Positions 52,032 through 62,376 of a DNA stretch of 64,000 nt are shown one piece after another. Origin of the DNA: Candidatus Bathyoplasma sp. NZ (GTDB taxonomy: Bacteria > Bacillota_I > Bacilli_A > MAG-NZ); NCBI GenBank assembly GCA_013332095.1, contig JABENI010000007.1, forward strand, positions 1 to 64,000, in the 5' to 3' direction. Under the pieces are notes generated by a model. The model was not told the origin of the DNA, made no database searches, and was given only the letters and a program-made list of their open reading frames with translations. Position numbers and translations under genes: made by a program. How positions within the stretch are numbered: position 1 is the first letter of the stretch; each line of letters begins with the position of its first letter.

Positions 52032-53585
52032 TTATAAAATTTTAAGAGAATATTTTTCTAAATTAATAATTTTATCGGCAATATCATTGTAGAAAATTGG
52101 GTCATGACTTATTAAAATAACAGCGCCTTTAAAAAGTTTTAAGGCACGTTTCAATTCATCTTTGGCATCTTGGTCTAAATGGTTAGTAGGCTCATCTAAA
52201 ACTAAAATATTACACTGTTTATTAATCAAAAAAGATAATCTAACTTTCGATTGTTCTCCACCGCTTAAAACGATTACTTTATTTTCAATGTGTTCATTAG
52301 TAAGACCACATTTTGCTAAGGCACGGCGAACCTCATACTGACTATATGCCGGAAAAGCATCCCAAAAATATTGCAGGCAAGACTTGTTATCATATTCCTT
52401 AACTTCTTGTTCAAAGTAACCGATATCTTGCTTTTCACCAATTTGAACGGAACCACTAATCGGTTTAATCAAACCGATAATACTTTTTAAAAGTGTTGTT
52501 TTTCCGATTCCGTTAGAACCGGTAAAAGCGATTTTCTCTCCTCTGATAAAAGTTAAATTAAGTGGTTTTGTTAAAGGAAAATCGTAACCGATTACTAAGT
52601 CGTTTAAAACAAAGAGTTCTTTTCCAGGCGTACTGCTGTACTGAAAGTTAAATTCTGGTTTTGGTTTTTCTTTCTTTAAAGATAAAAGATCCATTTTATC
52701 AAGTTTTTTTTGTCTAGACATCGCCATGTTTCTAGTAGCGACGTTCGCTTTATTTCTAGCGACAAAATCTTTTAATTTAGTAATTTCTTGTTGTTGTTTT
52801 CGGTAAGCCGATTCAGATTGAATTTTTTTCATTTCATAAACGTTTCTGAAGTTCTGATAATCACCAACATATCGAGATAATTCTTGATTATCTAGATGGT
52901 AGATGATGTTAATCACACTGTTTAAGAACTCTAAATCATGAGAAATTAAAATAAAGGCATTATCATAGTCAATTAAATACTGTTTTAACCAATTTATGTG
53001 AATTTCATCTAAATAGTTAGTAGGCTCATCTAGTAGAAGAATATCTGGTCTTTCTAAAAGAAGTTTACAAAGCAACACTTTAGTCCGTTGTCCACCTGAT
53101 AAATCATTGACCTTTTGATTCAGTAGATGATCGATACCGAGACCTTTGGAAACTTGTTCAATTTTAGAATCAATCATATAAAAGTAACTTTGATCAATTA
53201 TATTTTGGAGTTCACCAACTTCTTCAAGTAGCTGATTCATTACAACTTCATCAACTTCAGCTATTTTTAAGTACAGTTGACCAATTTCAGCTTCAATGTC
53301 ATATAGATACTTAAAAGCGGTTTTTAAAATATCAGCTGTTGTCTGATCATTCTTTAATTCAGTAAGTTGATCTAAATAACCTACTCTGACGTGCTTAGCC
53401 CAAGAAATCGTTCCTTCATCGGGAAAAAGTTTTTTAGTAATAATGTTCATAAATGTTGATTTACCTTCGCCGTTAGCTCCGATTAAACCGATTTTTTCTC
53501 CTTTTAGTAATCTGAAGGATACATCGTTTAATAAATCTCTACCACCAAAACAGTGGGTAACGTTTTTAACTGTTAGGATACTCAT
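52032..53585 (-). CDS. ABC-F family ATPase
   Basis: 517 aa with two ATPase domains in one chain and no membrane part: Walker A GANGEGKST and GSNGIGKTT, signatures LSGGQRTKVLLCKLL and LSGGEQSKVRLSFLI, Walker B ILLLDEPTNYLD and ILVLDEPTNHLD, joined by a basic linker (ARNKANVATRNMAMSRQKKL). ABC-F proteins bind the ribosomal E site and relieve stalling; some confer antibiotic resistance. The DEPTNYLD / DEPTNHLD pair and length fit the YbiT/YkpA housekeeping branch. Resistance is not implied. Monocistronic. Confidence 0.9.
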   Translation of the reverse strand: MSILTVKNVTHCFGGRDLLNDVSFRLLKGEKIGLIGANGEGKSTFMNIITKKLFPDEGTISWAKHVRVGYLDQLTELKNDQTTADILKTAFKYLYDIEAEIGQLYLKIAEVDEVVMNQLLEEVGELQNIIDQSYFYMIDSKIEQVSKGLGIDHLLNQKVNDLSGGQRTKVLLCKLLLERPDILLLDEPTNYLDEIHINWLKQYLIDYDNAFILISHDLEFLNSVINIIYHLDNQELSRYVGDYQNFRNVYEMKKIQSESAYRKQQQEITKLKDFVARNKANVATRNMAMSRQKKLDKMDLLSLKKEKPKPEFNFQYSSTPGKELFVLNDLVIGYDFPLTKPLNLTFIRGEKIAFTGSNGIGKTTLLKSIIGLIKPISGSVQIGEKQDIGYFEQEVKEYDNKSCLQYFWDAFPAYSQYEVRRALAKCGLTNEHIENKVIVLSGGEQSKVRLSFLINKQCNILVLDEPTNHLDQDAKDELKRALKLFKGAVILISHDPIFYNDIADKIINLEKYSLKIL

Positions 53586-53806
53586 AATTTACCTCTTTTT
53601 ATATTTTAAATACATAAAATTGTACATTTTTTTATTGGCAGTTGCAAGGGTTAAAAACAATTATTAAAGCAACTGCTCTTAAAAAAAATTAAAAGAAGAT
53701 AGTTAAGCCATTAAATAACCGTTCGAAAATAAAAGCAAAACTGTAGACTTTTGTTAGTAACTTAAGTATAATTAAATGGAAAAAGACGGATGAAGGAGCA
53801 ATTAAA

Positions 53807-55165
53807 ATGTCGACAATTATAAAAAATGGTTTAGTGGTATTAGAAGAAAAAAGCTTAATAGCTGATTTAAAAATAGTGGATCAAAAAATAGTGGAAATTA
53901 AGGAAAATATCAGCGCGACTGAAAATGATAAAGTTATCGATGCTATCGGAAAAATTGTTCTGCCTGGAGTGATTGATGCTCACGTTCATTTTAATTTAAA
54001 TTTTGGCGATTGTTATACTGCCGATGATTTTGTTTCCGGATCTAAATCAGCTAGTTATGGTGGGACTACTACTTATATTGACTTCGCTTCGCCGATAAGA
54101 GAAAAAACACTGTTAGAATCGTTGGAAAAAAGATTAGCAGAAGCTGGTCGTGATTCCTATTTAGACTATACTGTCCATATGGAAGTAACTGGCTGGTCAA
54201 GCAAAAACTATCAGGAGTTAAAAAAAATAAAAGAAGCAGGCATAAATAGTATTAAATTTTACACTACTTACGGGGACACAAAAGTTTCAGTTGAACAGTT
54301 TGCCGACTTATTTAAAACAGCGAGCGAACTTGATTTAGTATTGATGATTCACGCCGAAAATGATCAAATTCTTTCGGAAAAAAAGGAACAATTAATCGCC
54401 CAAGGAAAAACCCAAATTAAATATCATGCAGTTAGTAGACCGTTAGAAGCAGAAGTAGAAAGTATCAAAACAATGATCAATTTGGCTAATCAATTTGGGA
54501 CAAATTTATATATCGCCCATGTTTCGACTGAAGAGGGTGCTAAACTAATAAAAGAAGCTAGAAAGAGTAATAAAAAGATAATGGGTGAAACATGTCCGCA
54601 TTACTTTATCTTAAACGATAGTCTAATTGAATTAGAAGATGGAGCTAAATATACGATGAGTCCACCTTTAAGAAAAAAAGCAAATAATCAGCCTCTTTTA
54701 AATATACTAGCTGCTGACGGCTTACAATGTGTCTCAACAGACCACTGTTCGTTTGATTTACAGACAAAATTTGCAGCTGACCACTTTTATCAATTAAAAT
54801 GTGGAGTTGCTGGTGTGGAAACACTACTGCGAACTACGTATACTTACGGTGTCCACAACAATAAATTCGATTTAATTAAACTCAGTAATTTGCTGAGCAC
54901 GAATCCCGCTAAAATTTTTAATTTATATCCTAGAAAAGGAGTTATAAAAGTTGGCAGTGATGCTGACATTGTAATATATGATCCCAAGCCAGAACTTCTA
55001 TTAAATGAAAGAGATTTACATTCTAGATGTGGCTATTCAATCTTTAATGGAATTAAATTAAAGGGAGTAGTAGAATATACCATTTTAAGAGGAAAAATAT
55101 TAGTAGATCAAGGAAAGTTCATCGCTACTAAAAAAGAGGGAATCTTTATCAAAAGCCAAATTTAA
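53807..55165 (+). CDS. dihydropyrimidinase / hydantoinase-type cyclic amidohydrolase
   Basis: 452 aa. Metal site motifs: VIDAHVHFNLNFGD (HxH), the Lys to be carboxylated in INSIKFYTTYGD, MIHAENDQIL, LYIAHVSTEEG, and the Asp in VSTDHCSF. The length and the KFYTTYG segment point to the dihydropyrimidinase (HydA) branch, which opens dihydropyrimidine or hydantoin rings, rather than to dihydroorotase. Together with the nucleobase deaminase at 48990, it suggests breakdown of modified bases. Ribosome site AAGGAG. Confidence 0.85.
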   Translation: MSTIIKNGLVVLEEKSLIADLKIVDQKIVEIKENISATENDKVIDAIGKIVLPGVIDAHVHFNLNFGDCYTADDFVSGSKSASYGGTTTYIDFASPIREKTLLESLEKRLAEAGRDSYLDYTVHMEVTGWSSKNYQELKKIKEAGINSIKFYTTYGDTKVSVEQFADLFKTASELDLVLMIHAENDQILSEKKEQLIAQGKTQIKYHAVSRPLEAEVESIKTMINLANQFGTNLYIAHVSTEEGAKLIKEARKSNKKIMGETCPHYFILNDSLIELEDGAKYTMSPPLRKKANNQPLLNILAADGLQCVSTDHCSFDLQTKFAADHFYQLKCGVAGVETLLRTTYTYGVHNNKFDLIKLSNLLSTNPAKIFNLYPRKGVIKVGSDADIVIYDPKPELLLNERDLHSRCGYSIFNGIKLKGVVEYTILRGKILVDQGKFIATKKEGIFIKSQI

Positions 55166-55313
55166 TTTTATAATTTGGAATATGTTTATTAAAAAGCGCA
55201 TATCTTTAAGTAGTGTTGAATATAAAAAATATTAAGTTGATTACTGTAAAATAGATAATTTAATGTTTTTTGGTGAATATTTTAGAAATTTGACAATGAA
55301 GATATAATTTATA

Positions 55314-55342
55314 TTGACATCAGTAGATTAAAATGATATACT
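55314..55342 (+). promoter_or_regulatory. promoter of the lysine-riboswitch transcript
   Basis: TTGACA (55314-55319) and TATACT (55337-55342) with a 17-base spacer, directly before the aptamer. Confidence 0.8.
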
Positions 55343-55351
55343 CACAAAGTA

Positions 55352-55540
55352 AATCAAAGAGGTAGCGATGCATCATAGTAGTATAGGGAGTTGACAAACT
55401 GTGAACTATACGAAAGGTAATCATCGCCGAATGTCTAAAAGGGGTACTTTTTAGATATGGTATTATGAGGAATACTCGTAATACTCCTACGTTAAAGTAG
55501 AGGCGCTTGAAAAAATTAGGGTGCTTATGCACCTTTTTAT
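55352..55540 (+). promoter_or_regulatory. lysine riboswitch with terminator
   Basis: The aptamer core matches the L-box: AGAGGTAGCGATGCATCATA with AGTAGTATAGGGAG, then GAAAGGTAATCATCGCCGAA, a hairpin TCTAAAA..TTTTTAGA followed by TGGT, and a further hairpin AGGAATACTCGTAATACTCCT. TCAAAG near 55354 and CTTGA near 55505 can close P1. A terminator GGTGC-ttat-GCACC with a T run follows (55520-55538). Lysine binding should favour termination and switch off the ABC transporter downstream. Recognition is by conserved bases, without covariance scoring. Confidence 0.85.
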
Positions 55541-55573
55541 TTGCGAAAAAAATAAAAAATAAGGAAGAAAACA

Positions 55574-56401
55574 ATGAAAAAATTAACAATTTTATTAACG
55601 GTATTAGCCGTGTTTACCCTTTCAGGTTGTGAGAAAGAGGCGACTGTTAGAACAGAATTAGTAGTCGGAACTGAATGTAACTACGCACCATTTAATTGGA
55701 ATATACCAGAAAAAGACAAATCTGAAACAAGTAAACCAATTAAAGGTAGTAGTTCTTATTGCGATGGATATGACATTAGAATCGCTACTAAAATGGCCGA
55801 AGATTTAGGTCTGGATTTAGTAATTGACTCAATGGGTTTTACTGGATTAATACCAGCATTAACAGCAAACAAAATTGATGTAATAATTGCTGCAATGAGT
55901 CCAACAGCAGAAAGAAAAGAAACGATAAGTTTTACAAATCCATATTATCATAGTGAACAAGTAGTCGTAGTAGCAGCAGATAGTCCTTATGCTACGGCGA
56001 CTTCCCTAGCAGATTTAAGTGGAATTAAGTTAATTGCGCAACAGAGTACTTTACAAGATGATTTAATTCCCCTAGTTCCAAATGTTATTCACGGAACACC
56101 ATTATCTGATTATTCGGCTATTGTATTAGCAGTTAAAACTGCTAAAGCAGGCGGATTTATCGCTGAAGAAGTTGTAGCTGAATGGATGGTTTCTAAAAAT
56201 CCAGAGTTAGCAATGGTTTATTTTGAAGAAGGAAAGGGATTTGATATACCAATAGAAGATCTTCAATCTGCGATTGGACTTCGAAAAGAAGATGCCGATT
56301 TATTAGCCAGTTTAAACGAAACTATTGCTAGTATTTCAGTTGAAGTTAGAGAGCAATGGATGGCTGAAGAAGTAGAAGAATTAGAAGAACTAGAAAAATA
56401 A
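55574..56401 (+). CDS. lysine-type amino-acid ABC transporter binding lipoprotein
   Basis: 275 aa SBP_bac_3 protein with a lipoprotein signal (LAVFTLSGCEKEA, Cys19). Mature motifs: VVGTECNYAPFNWNIPEKDK, CDGYDIRIATKMAEDLGLDL, FTGLIPALTANKIDVIIAAMSPTAERKETI and FTNPYYHSEQVVV. The substrate cannot be told from sequence, but the lysine riboswitch upstream makes lysine the best candidate. First of three genes with a permease and an ATPase. Confidence 0.9.
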   Translation: MKKLTILLTVLAVFTLSGCEKEATVRTELVVGTECNYAPFNWNIPEKDKSETSKPIKGSSSYCDGYDIRIATKMAEDLGLDLVIDSMGFTGLIPALTANKIDVIIAAMSPTAERKETISFTNPYYHSEQVVVVAADSPYATATSLADLSGIKLIAQQSTLQDDLIPLVPNVIHGTPLSDYSAIVLAVKTAKAGGFIAEEVVAEWMVSKNPELAMVYFEEGKGFDIPIEDLQSAIGLRKEDADLLASLNETIASISVEVREQWMAEEVEELEELEK

Positions 56402-56439
56402 AATAAGTAGGACAAATATATATAGGAGTTGATCAAACT

Positions 56440-57204
56440 ATGCCAGATAGTTTATGGGGTGGCGTATGGTACGATATCATAACGTACTGGCCATTATTTT
56501 TAGAAGGAATTAAAAATACGCTTTTAATTTCCTTAACTGGAACAGTGATAGGATTTACTTTGTCATTGGTGATAGCACCGATGCGTTTATTAAAGAGCAC
56601 TTCTAGAGATTCCTTGTTGCTCAAAATAGTAAAAAAAATAGTTCGGATCCTTTCAACCATTTATGTAGAAGTATTGCGAGGAACACCGATGATTGTGCAA
56701 GCGATGATAATATATTATACGATTGGTAGAATTCATCCTGCTCTATCGTGGTCTTCACCAATACAATGTGGTATTTTCGTCGTATCAATAAATACTGCTG
56801 CTTATATTTCAGAAATACTGCGCGGAAGTATCCAAGCAATTGACCCCGGACAAACAGAGGCTGCTAGAAGTATTGGAATGACTTCTACGCAGACGATGAT
56901 CTACGTAGTACTGCCACAAGCAATTAAAAATAGTATTCCGGCAATTGGAAATGAGTTTGTAATCAATATTAAAGATACTTCAGTTTTAATGGTTATTGCA
57001 GTAACAGAGTTATTTTTCTCAGCTCGTTCTGTGGCCGGAATTCACTACCGCACCGAAGAAGCGTATATCGTGGCAGCCATCGCTTACTTATTTATGACTT
57101 TTACAGCAACGAGAGTTCTGTATTGGCTGGGGAAAAAGTTAGATCCACCAGTAGCGAAAGCAAAGACAAAGAAAAAATTAAAAAAACTTGTTAGGAGAGT
57201 GTAA
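56440..57204 (+). CDS. amino-acid ABC transporter permease (lysine-type)
   Basis: 254 aa HisM/GlnP-type permease with the family signature [19 protein letters not shown], the [22 protein letters not shown] coupling motif and [20 protein letters not shown]. About five membrane helices. The C-terminus is very basic. Second in the riboswitch operon. Confidence 0.93.
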   Translation: MPDSLWGGVWYDIITYWPLFLEGIKNTLLISLTGTVIGFTLSLVIAPMRLLKSTSRDSLLLKIVKKIVRILSTIYVEVLRGTPMIVQAMIIYYTIGRIHPALSWSSPIQCGIFVVSINTAAYISEILRGSIQAIDPGQTEAARSIGMTSTQTMIYVVLPQAIKNSIPAIGNEFVINIKDTSVLMVIAVTELFFSARSVAGIHYRTEEAYIVAAIAYLFMTFTATRVLYWLGKKLDPPVAKAKTKKKLKKLVRRV

Positions 57205-57206
57205 AA

Positions 57207-57935
57207 ATGTCAGTAGTTAAAATAGATAATTTACATAAATCCTTTGGCGATTTAGAAGTTTTAAAAGGAATCGATTTAGAAGTTAAAAAAGGTGAGGTAA
57301 TCTGTTTAATAGGTGCTTCAGGAAGCGGAAAATCCACGTTGCTTAGATGTTTAAATTTACTAGAAGAACCCGATGCTGGAGTAGTAAATTTTGAAGGAAA
57401 TATTTTAACTGAACCAGGGGTTAATTTAAATAAATTACGGACTAAAATGGGAATGGTATTTCAATCATTTAATTTATTTAACAATATGAATGTTTTAAAA
57501 AATTGCTCGGTAGGACAGATGAAAGTTTTAAAACGCTCTAAAGCTGAAGCCGAAAAAATTGCCGAAAAAATTTTAATTGAAGTAGGATTAGGAGATTTTA
57601 TCTTCAGTCCAGCCAGAGTTTTATCAGGAGGACAAAAACAACGTGTTGCTATCGCTAGAGCCTTAGCGATGAATCCGGATATTATGTTATTTGATGAGCC
57701 GACAAGTTCTCTAGATCCAGAGATGGTGGGCGAAGTACTTGACGTTATGAAAAAATTGGCAAATCAGGGGATGACTATGATCGTTGTTACTCATGAGATG
57801 AGCTTTGCAAAAGAAGTAGCGGACCGCGTTGTATTTATGGATCAAGGAGTTATTTTAGAAATTGGTAAACCAGAAGAAATTTTCGCCAATCCTAAAGAAG
57901 AGCGAACTAAAGAATTTTTAAATAGAATCTTATAA
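57207..57935 (+). CDS. amino-acid ABC transporter ATPase (lysine-type)
   Basis: 242 aa GlnQ/ArtM-type ATPase: Walker [17 protein letters not shown]-loop [12 protein letters not shown], signature [15 protein letters not shown], Walker [18 protein letters not shown]-loop VTHEMSFA. Starts 2 bases after the permease stop with its own GGAGAG site. A terminator follows directly. Confidence 0.95.
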   Translation: MSVVKIDNLHKSFGDLEVLKGIDLEVKKGEVICLIGASGSGKSTLLRCLNLLEEPDAGVVNFEGNILTEPGVNLNKLRTKMGMVFQSFNLFNNMNVLKNCSVGQMKVLKRSKAEAEKIAEKILIEVGLGDFIFSPARVLSGGQKQRVAIARALAMNPDIMLFDEPTSSLDPEMVGEVLDVMKKLANQGMTMIVVTHEMSFAKEVADRVVFMDQGVILEIGKPEEIFANPKEERTKEFLNRIL

Positions 57936-57969
57936 GAATATTGATTATTTCAATATTCTTTTTTTTTAC
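57934..57969 (+). terminator. terminator of the amino-acid ABC operon
   Basis: AAGAATATTG pairs with CAATATTCTT around a 7-base loop, followed by a run of T, starting at the ATPase stop codon. Confidence 0.85.
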
Positions 57970-58061
57970 TAGGGATAAGTACAGACTTTATTAAAAAAAA
58001 AACATAGTCTAAAATGAAGGTTTTATAAATCTTTAATTTATTAATACTATAAGGAGTAGAT

Positions 58062-58637
58062 ATGTGGGATTACAATAAAAAATTACAGTTTCCAGTAAAC
58101 ATAAACAGTAAAGATATTGGCTTTGCAAAATGTTTAATAACACAATTTGGGGGTCCAAACGGTGAGTTAGGGGCAGCGATAAGATATTTATCACAAAGAT
58201 ATACAATGCCAACCGACAAAGGAAGAGCATTGTTAACTGATATCGGTACTGAAGAATTAGGGCACGTTGAAATGATTCAAACGATGGTGTTTCAATTATT
58301 AAGAGGTGCGACGATAGAACAATTAAAGGCAAATGGCTTGCAAGGGCAATATGCAGAGCATGGACTAGGAATTTTTCCAAGTGATGCAAATGGAGTTCCC
58401 TTTAGTGCCGGCGGAATTGGTGTAACAGGTGACCCAGTCGCTGATCTAACAGAAGATTTAGCAGCTGAAAAAAAAGCCAAAGCAACATATGAGCATTTGA
58501 TGGACTTAACAGATGACCCAACGATATTAGCACCACTTCGCTTTTTAAGAGAAAGAGAAGTAATTCATTATCAAAGATTTTTAGAATATTTACATGAAAT
58601 AGAAAAGCTGAAGGCCGAAGGAAAAATATTTTTTTAA
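58062..58637 (+). CDS. cotJC: CotJC-type manganese catalase of the spore coat
   Basis: 191 aa di-manganese catalase family protein: GGPNGELGAAIRYLSQRYTM, DIGTEELGHVEMIQTMVFQL (EExxH ligands), TEDLAAEKKAKATYEHLMDL (E ligand), and FLREREVIHYQRFLEYL (ExxxH ligands). It is the CotJC protein, deposited in the spore coat in the mother cell. CotJA and CotJB partners, which usually precede it, are not found here. Ribosome site AAGGAG. Flanked by terminators. Confidence 0.92.
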   Translation: MWDYNKKLQFPVNINSKDIGFAKCLITQFGGPNGELGAAIRYLSQRYTMPTDKGRALLTDIGTEELGHVEMIQTMVFQLLRGATIEQLKANGLQGQYAEHGLGIFPSDANGVPFSAGGIGVTGDPVADLTEDLAAEKKAKATYEHLMDLTDDPTILAPLRFLREREVIHYQRFLEYLHEIEKLKAEGKIFF

Positions 58638-58649
58638 ATATTGAAATGA

Positions 58650-58685
58650 AAGTATAATTATTTAATAATTATGCTTTTTTTTAGT
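58650..58685 (+). terminator. terminator after cotJC
   Basis: GTATAATTATT and AATAATTATGC pair around a small loop (58654-58676), followed by a run of T. Confidence 0.7.
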
Positions 58686-58792
58686 TGCGCTTGTCTTTTT
58701 AAAAATAATTTTATCTTGAAATTGATTAATTTATTTTTTAACAGTACAAAAAATATCCTAAATATGTTAAAATAATTAATTGAGGTGATACA

Positions 58793-60547
58793 GTGATTTT
58801 TGGAAAATATTTAAATAAATATTACAAAAAATATTTTATCGGTTTTTTAGTAGGTATAGTAGCACTTTTTTTGGTGAATTATATCCAAGTTTCAATACCG
58901 ATGATAATTGGGCAGATAATAGATAATTTAGAAGGGAATACAAACTACGGGATGACCGGAGTTATCAAACATCTGCTGAATATTGTTGTTATAGTCGGCG
59001 TAATCGCTCTACTTAGGATAGGGTGGCGAATGTCGTTATTAACCGTCACAAATAAAATTATTTATCATTTAAAAAATGATATGTATGTAGCCTTACAAAA
59101 AATGTCACCAGCATATTTCCAAAACAATAAAACAGGTAAATTAATGTCTAACTTTACCAATGATATTGAAGCAATTGATCAATCAATTACTTGGGGAACT
59201 TTGATGTATGTCGACTTTTTTGTCCTAACACCACTGATTTTAATCAATATGGTAAAATCAACAAATTTAAGACTTACTATTTATGTTGTTTTCCCGGTAG
59301 TTATCTTTTTTATTGGCGTAATTATATTTCGTAAAATGATAAAAAAGAAGTTTGAAAAAACGCAAAAATCTTTTTCTGAACTAACTGATTTTGTTCAAGA
59401 AAACGTCTCGGGAATTACGGTAATAAAAGCTTTTAACAAAGAAGAGTATTTTAAAGAAGAATTTAAAAGACATTCAATTGATTATAAAAATAAATCAGTG
59501 GCACATTTAAAACTAGTTTCTATTTTTCAAAATACAAACAAAACTTTATTTTCTTTAATTTATACAATTTTATTAATTTTTGGATATTTAGATTATACCA
59601 AAGGTTTAATAACAATTGGAGACATAGTTGTGATGACGCAGTTTGTTATTTTACTAAGGTGGCCAATATTTGCTTTGGGAGAGGCAATAATTATGACTTC
59701 TAAAGGTAAAGTAAGTTATAAACGTATTTCAACTATTTTATCATTAACCGAAGACACGGTTAATAGTTCAAAAGGTGCAAAAATAACTGATGAAACGATT
59801 GAATTTAAAAATTTAACCTTCAAGTATGAAAATAATATCGTTTTAGATGATATTTCATTTAAAATAAATCCCGGAGAATTTGTTGGTATAATCGGTAGAA
59901 CCGGATCAGGAAAAACAACTTTGTTAAAATTGATGTTGCGTTATTACAATTTAGAAAATAATAGTTTGTTTATTGGAAACCAAGATATTATGGATTTAAA
60001 TGTCCAAACAGTGAGAGACTTGTTTGGTTACAGCCCACAAGATAATTTTATCTTTCAAAAAACGATAACCGAGAACATTAAATTTTCCAGTCCAGATAGT
60101 ACTGATCAAGAAGTAGAAGAGATTACTAAAGAAGTAGATTTTTACGATAATATTATCAATTTTAACAATACTTTTAATACTTTAGTAGGTGAAAGAGGAG
60201 TTTCGTTATCAGGTGGACAAAAACAAAGGTTATCAATAGCGAGAGCGCTGTTAAAAGAAGCAAAAATTTTGTTGTTGGATGATTCTTTAAGTGCCGTTGA
60301 TACTAAAACAGAAGATAAAATTTTAAAATCGCTGGCTAAAATCAGAAAAAATAGGACGACTATTATTATCAGCAATCGAATATCAACAATTAAAAAGGCT
60401 GATAAAATAATTCTTTTAGATAAAGGAAAAATAGTTCAAATTGGCACTCATGAGCAGTTAAAACAAACTTCTAAACTCTATAAATCACTTGATGATTTAC
60501 AGAAGTTACAGACCGAGTATGGAATTGAAGGTGGCATCGATGAATAA
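58793..60547 (+). CDS. ABC exporter half-transporter, subunit 1
   Basis: 584 aa with an N-terminal six-helix exporter domain (residues 10-310) and an ATPase domain: Walker A GRTGSGKTTLLKLM, Q-loop YSPQDNFIFQ, signature [17 protein letters not shown], Walker B ILLLDDSLSAVD. The Walker B Asp is followed by Asp rather than the catalytic Glu (LLLDD), which marks the degenerate site of a heterodimeric exporter such as TM287/BmrC. GTG start after GAGGTGATACA. It overlaps the second subunit by 8 bases. Confidence 0.92.
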   Translation: MIFGKYLNKYYKKYFIGFLVGIVALFLVNYIQVSIPMIIGQIIDNLEGNTNYGMTGVIKHLLNIVVIVGVIALLRIGWRMSLLTVTNKIIYHLKNDMYVALQKMSPAYFQNNKTGKLMSNFTNDIEAIDQSITWGTLMYVDFFVLTPLILINMVKSTNLRLTIYVVFPVVIFFIGVIIFRKMIKKKFEKTQKSFSELTDFVQENVSGITVIKAFNKEEYFKEEFKRHSIDYKNKSVAHLKLVSIFQNTNKTLFSLIYTILLIFGYLDYTKGLITIGDIVVMTQFVILLRWPIFALGEAIIMTSKGKVSYKRISTILSLTEDTVNSSKGAKITDETIEFKNLTFKYENNIVLDDISFKINPGEFVGIIGRTGSGKTTLLKLMLRYYNLENNSLFIGNQDIMDLNVQTVRDLFGYSPQDNFIFQKTITENIKFSSPDSTDQEVEEITKEVDFYDNIINFNNTFNTLVGERGVSLSGGQKQRLSIARALLKEAKILLLDDSLSAVDTKTEDKILKSLAKIRKNRTTIIISNRISTIKKADKIILLDKGKIVQIGTHEQLKQTSKLYKSLDDLQKLQTEYGIEGGIDE

Positions 60548-62303
60548 AAAAGAAAGTAGTACCTTCAAATTTTTAGTAAGTTTTATTAAACCATACAAAA
60601 AAATAGTAATTGCTTTACTATTTGTATTGCTAATTATCTCCCTATTACAAGTTTATTTACCACTGATGTTAGGTAAGATTATCGATACTATTAATGATGA
60701 TACTGGCGTAGATGTTTTTAAAACGATAGTAATCGGCTCTTTAAGTTATTTTGGCTTGAATTTACTATCGGGGATAATAACGGTCTTCTATGAATTTGTC
60801 CTGCAAAAATATGGCTCGCAAATTGTTCTTGATATCAGAACAAAAGTATTTAATCACGTGGAAAATTTATCGTTAGATTATTTTGTAAATACACCGGTAG
60901 GTCTACTGGTAAGTAGAATAACTAACGATACCAATAAGTTGAACAATATGTACGCCGGAGCCTTGATAAATTTAGTTAAAAACTTAACGATTATCTCAAT
61001 AATGTTACTGTTTATTTTTAGTTTGAACGTCAAACTAGCTTTAGCAACAGTGACTGTCGTACCGTTTCTAGTTATCGTTGTTGTTGTCTTTAAAAAAATT
61101 ACCAGTAAAAAATTTAAAAAAGAAAGAAAAGATTTAGTGGCGATTAATGTCCATCTGTCTGAAAATATTACCGGAATGTATTTGACCCAAGCATTTAATC
61201 AAGAAAGTCAAGTTTTTTCAGAGTTCGACGAAAAAAATTATAACCATTTTAAAACCATCAGAAAGATTATTACAGCGTATGCCTTTTTTAAACCAACTAT
61301 TTATATCTTGAGAATGACTGGGGTTATTTTAGTTTTGTACTTTGGGTCAACCTTAGTTTTAAGCAATGAAATAACAATAGGATTGTTAGTAACATTCATC
61401 TTTTATTCGAATCGCTTATTCGAACCGTTAGAAGAAATTTCCAATCAGATTAGTGTTATTTTTCAATCGATAGCAGCAGCAGAAAATCTTAAAAATATTT
61501 TAGAAATTGAAAATAAAATTGAAGAAGTTGAAAATCCATTTATTTTAAAAGATTTTAAAGGTAAAATAGAATTTAAAAATGTATCTTTTAGTTACGAAGA
61601 AGATGAACCAGTTTTAAAAAATGTTTCCTTTGTGATTGAACCTAATAAAACGCTAGCCTTAGTTGGAGCAACCGGTAGTGGGAAAACGACGATATTAAAA
61701 TTAATTAATAGGTACTATGATGTCGATAGTGGAGAAATTTACATCGATGACATTAATATTACTGAAATTAGTATTAAATCATTAAGAGATAATATTGGGC
61801 AGATGCTTCAAGATGTAAGATTGTTTACCGGCACAATTAAAGAAAACATCACTTTGTTTGATGAGCAGTTTAGTGAAGAGCGAATTGATGAGGTAATGAC
61901 TTATTTAAATGCTAAAAATATAATAGATAATTTTGATGATGGCTATCAGCATTTAGTAAAAGAAAAAGGGAGAAACTTCTCCTCTGGTCAAAAACAACTT
62001 ATTTCTTTTGCTAGAAGTTTAGTTCATCAGCCAAAATTGTTAATTCTAGATGAAGCAACGGCGAACATCGATTCAGAATCAGAAGTAATAATTCAAGAAG
62101 CGTTGTACAAGATGATGAACATCGGGACGATGATTATAGTAGCTCATAGACTTTCAACTATCCAACATTCAGATGATATTTTAGTACTTGAAAAAGGCGA
62201 AGTAGTTGAAATCGGAAATCATCAACAATTACTTAAAAATAAAGCCCACTATTATGAACTTTATTTGTTACAATATCAAAAGGATGAGTGTTTAAAAATA
62301 TAA
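60540..62303 (+). CDS. ABC exporter half-transporter, subunit 2
   Basis: 587 aa partner with the same layout: six-helix domain, Walker A GATGSGKTTILKLI, Q-loop QMLQDVRLFTG, signature NFSSGQKQLISFARSL, Walker B LLILDEATANIDSE with the catalytic Glu present, H-loop VAHRLSTI. The consensus site here complements the degenerate one in subunit 1. ATG 60540 follows GAAGGTGG; upstream in-frame starts lie within subunit 1 and lack a site. Substrate unknown; multidrug or lipid export is typical. Confidence 0.92.
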   Translation: MNKKESSTFKFLVSFIKPYKKIVIALLFVLLIISLLQVYLPLMLGKIIDTINDDTGVDVFKTIVIGSLSYFGLNLLSGIITVFYEFVLQKYGSQIVLDIRTKVFNHVENLSLDYFVNTPVGLLVSRITNDTNKLNNMYAGALINLVKNLTIISIMLLFIFSLNVKLALATVTVVPFLVIVVVVFKKITSKKFKKERKDLVAINVHLSENITGMYLTQAFNQESQVFSEFDEKNYNHFKTIRKIITAYAFFKPTIYILRMTGVILVLYFGSTLVLSNEITIGLLVTFIFYSNRLFEPLEEISNQISVIFQSIAAAENLKNILEIENKIEEVENPFILKDFKGKIEFKNVSFSYEEDEPVLKNVSFVIEPNKTLALVGATGSGKTTILKLINRYYDVDSGEIYIDDINITEISIKSLRDNIGQMLQDVRLFTGTIKENITLFDEQFSEERIDEVMTYLNAKNIIDNFDDGYQHLVKEKGRNFSSGQKQLISFARSLVHQPKLLILDEATANIDSESEVIIQEALYKMMNIGTMIIVAHRLSTIQHSDDILVLEKGEVVEIGNHQQLLKNKAHYYELYLLQYQKDECLKI

Positions 62304-62376
62304 AAATTGGGAAATAATATTTTTATAAATAGAAAAAAAATGTTAAAATTACTACAGTAAAACTAGGGGGGGAAAA

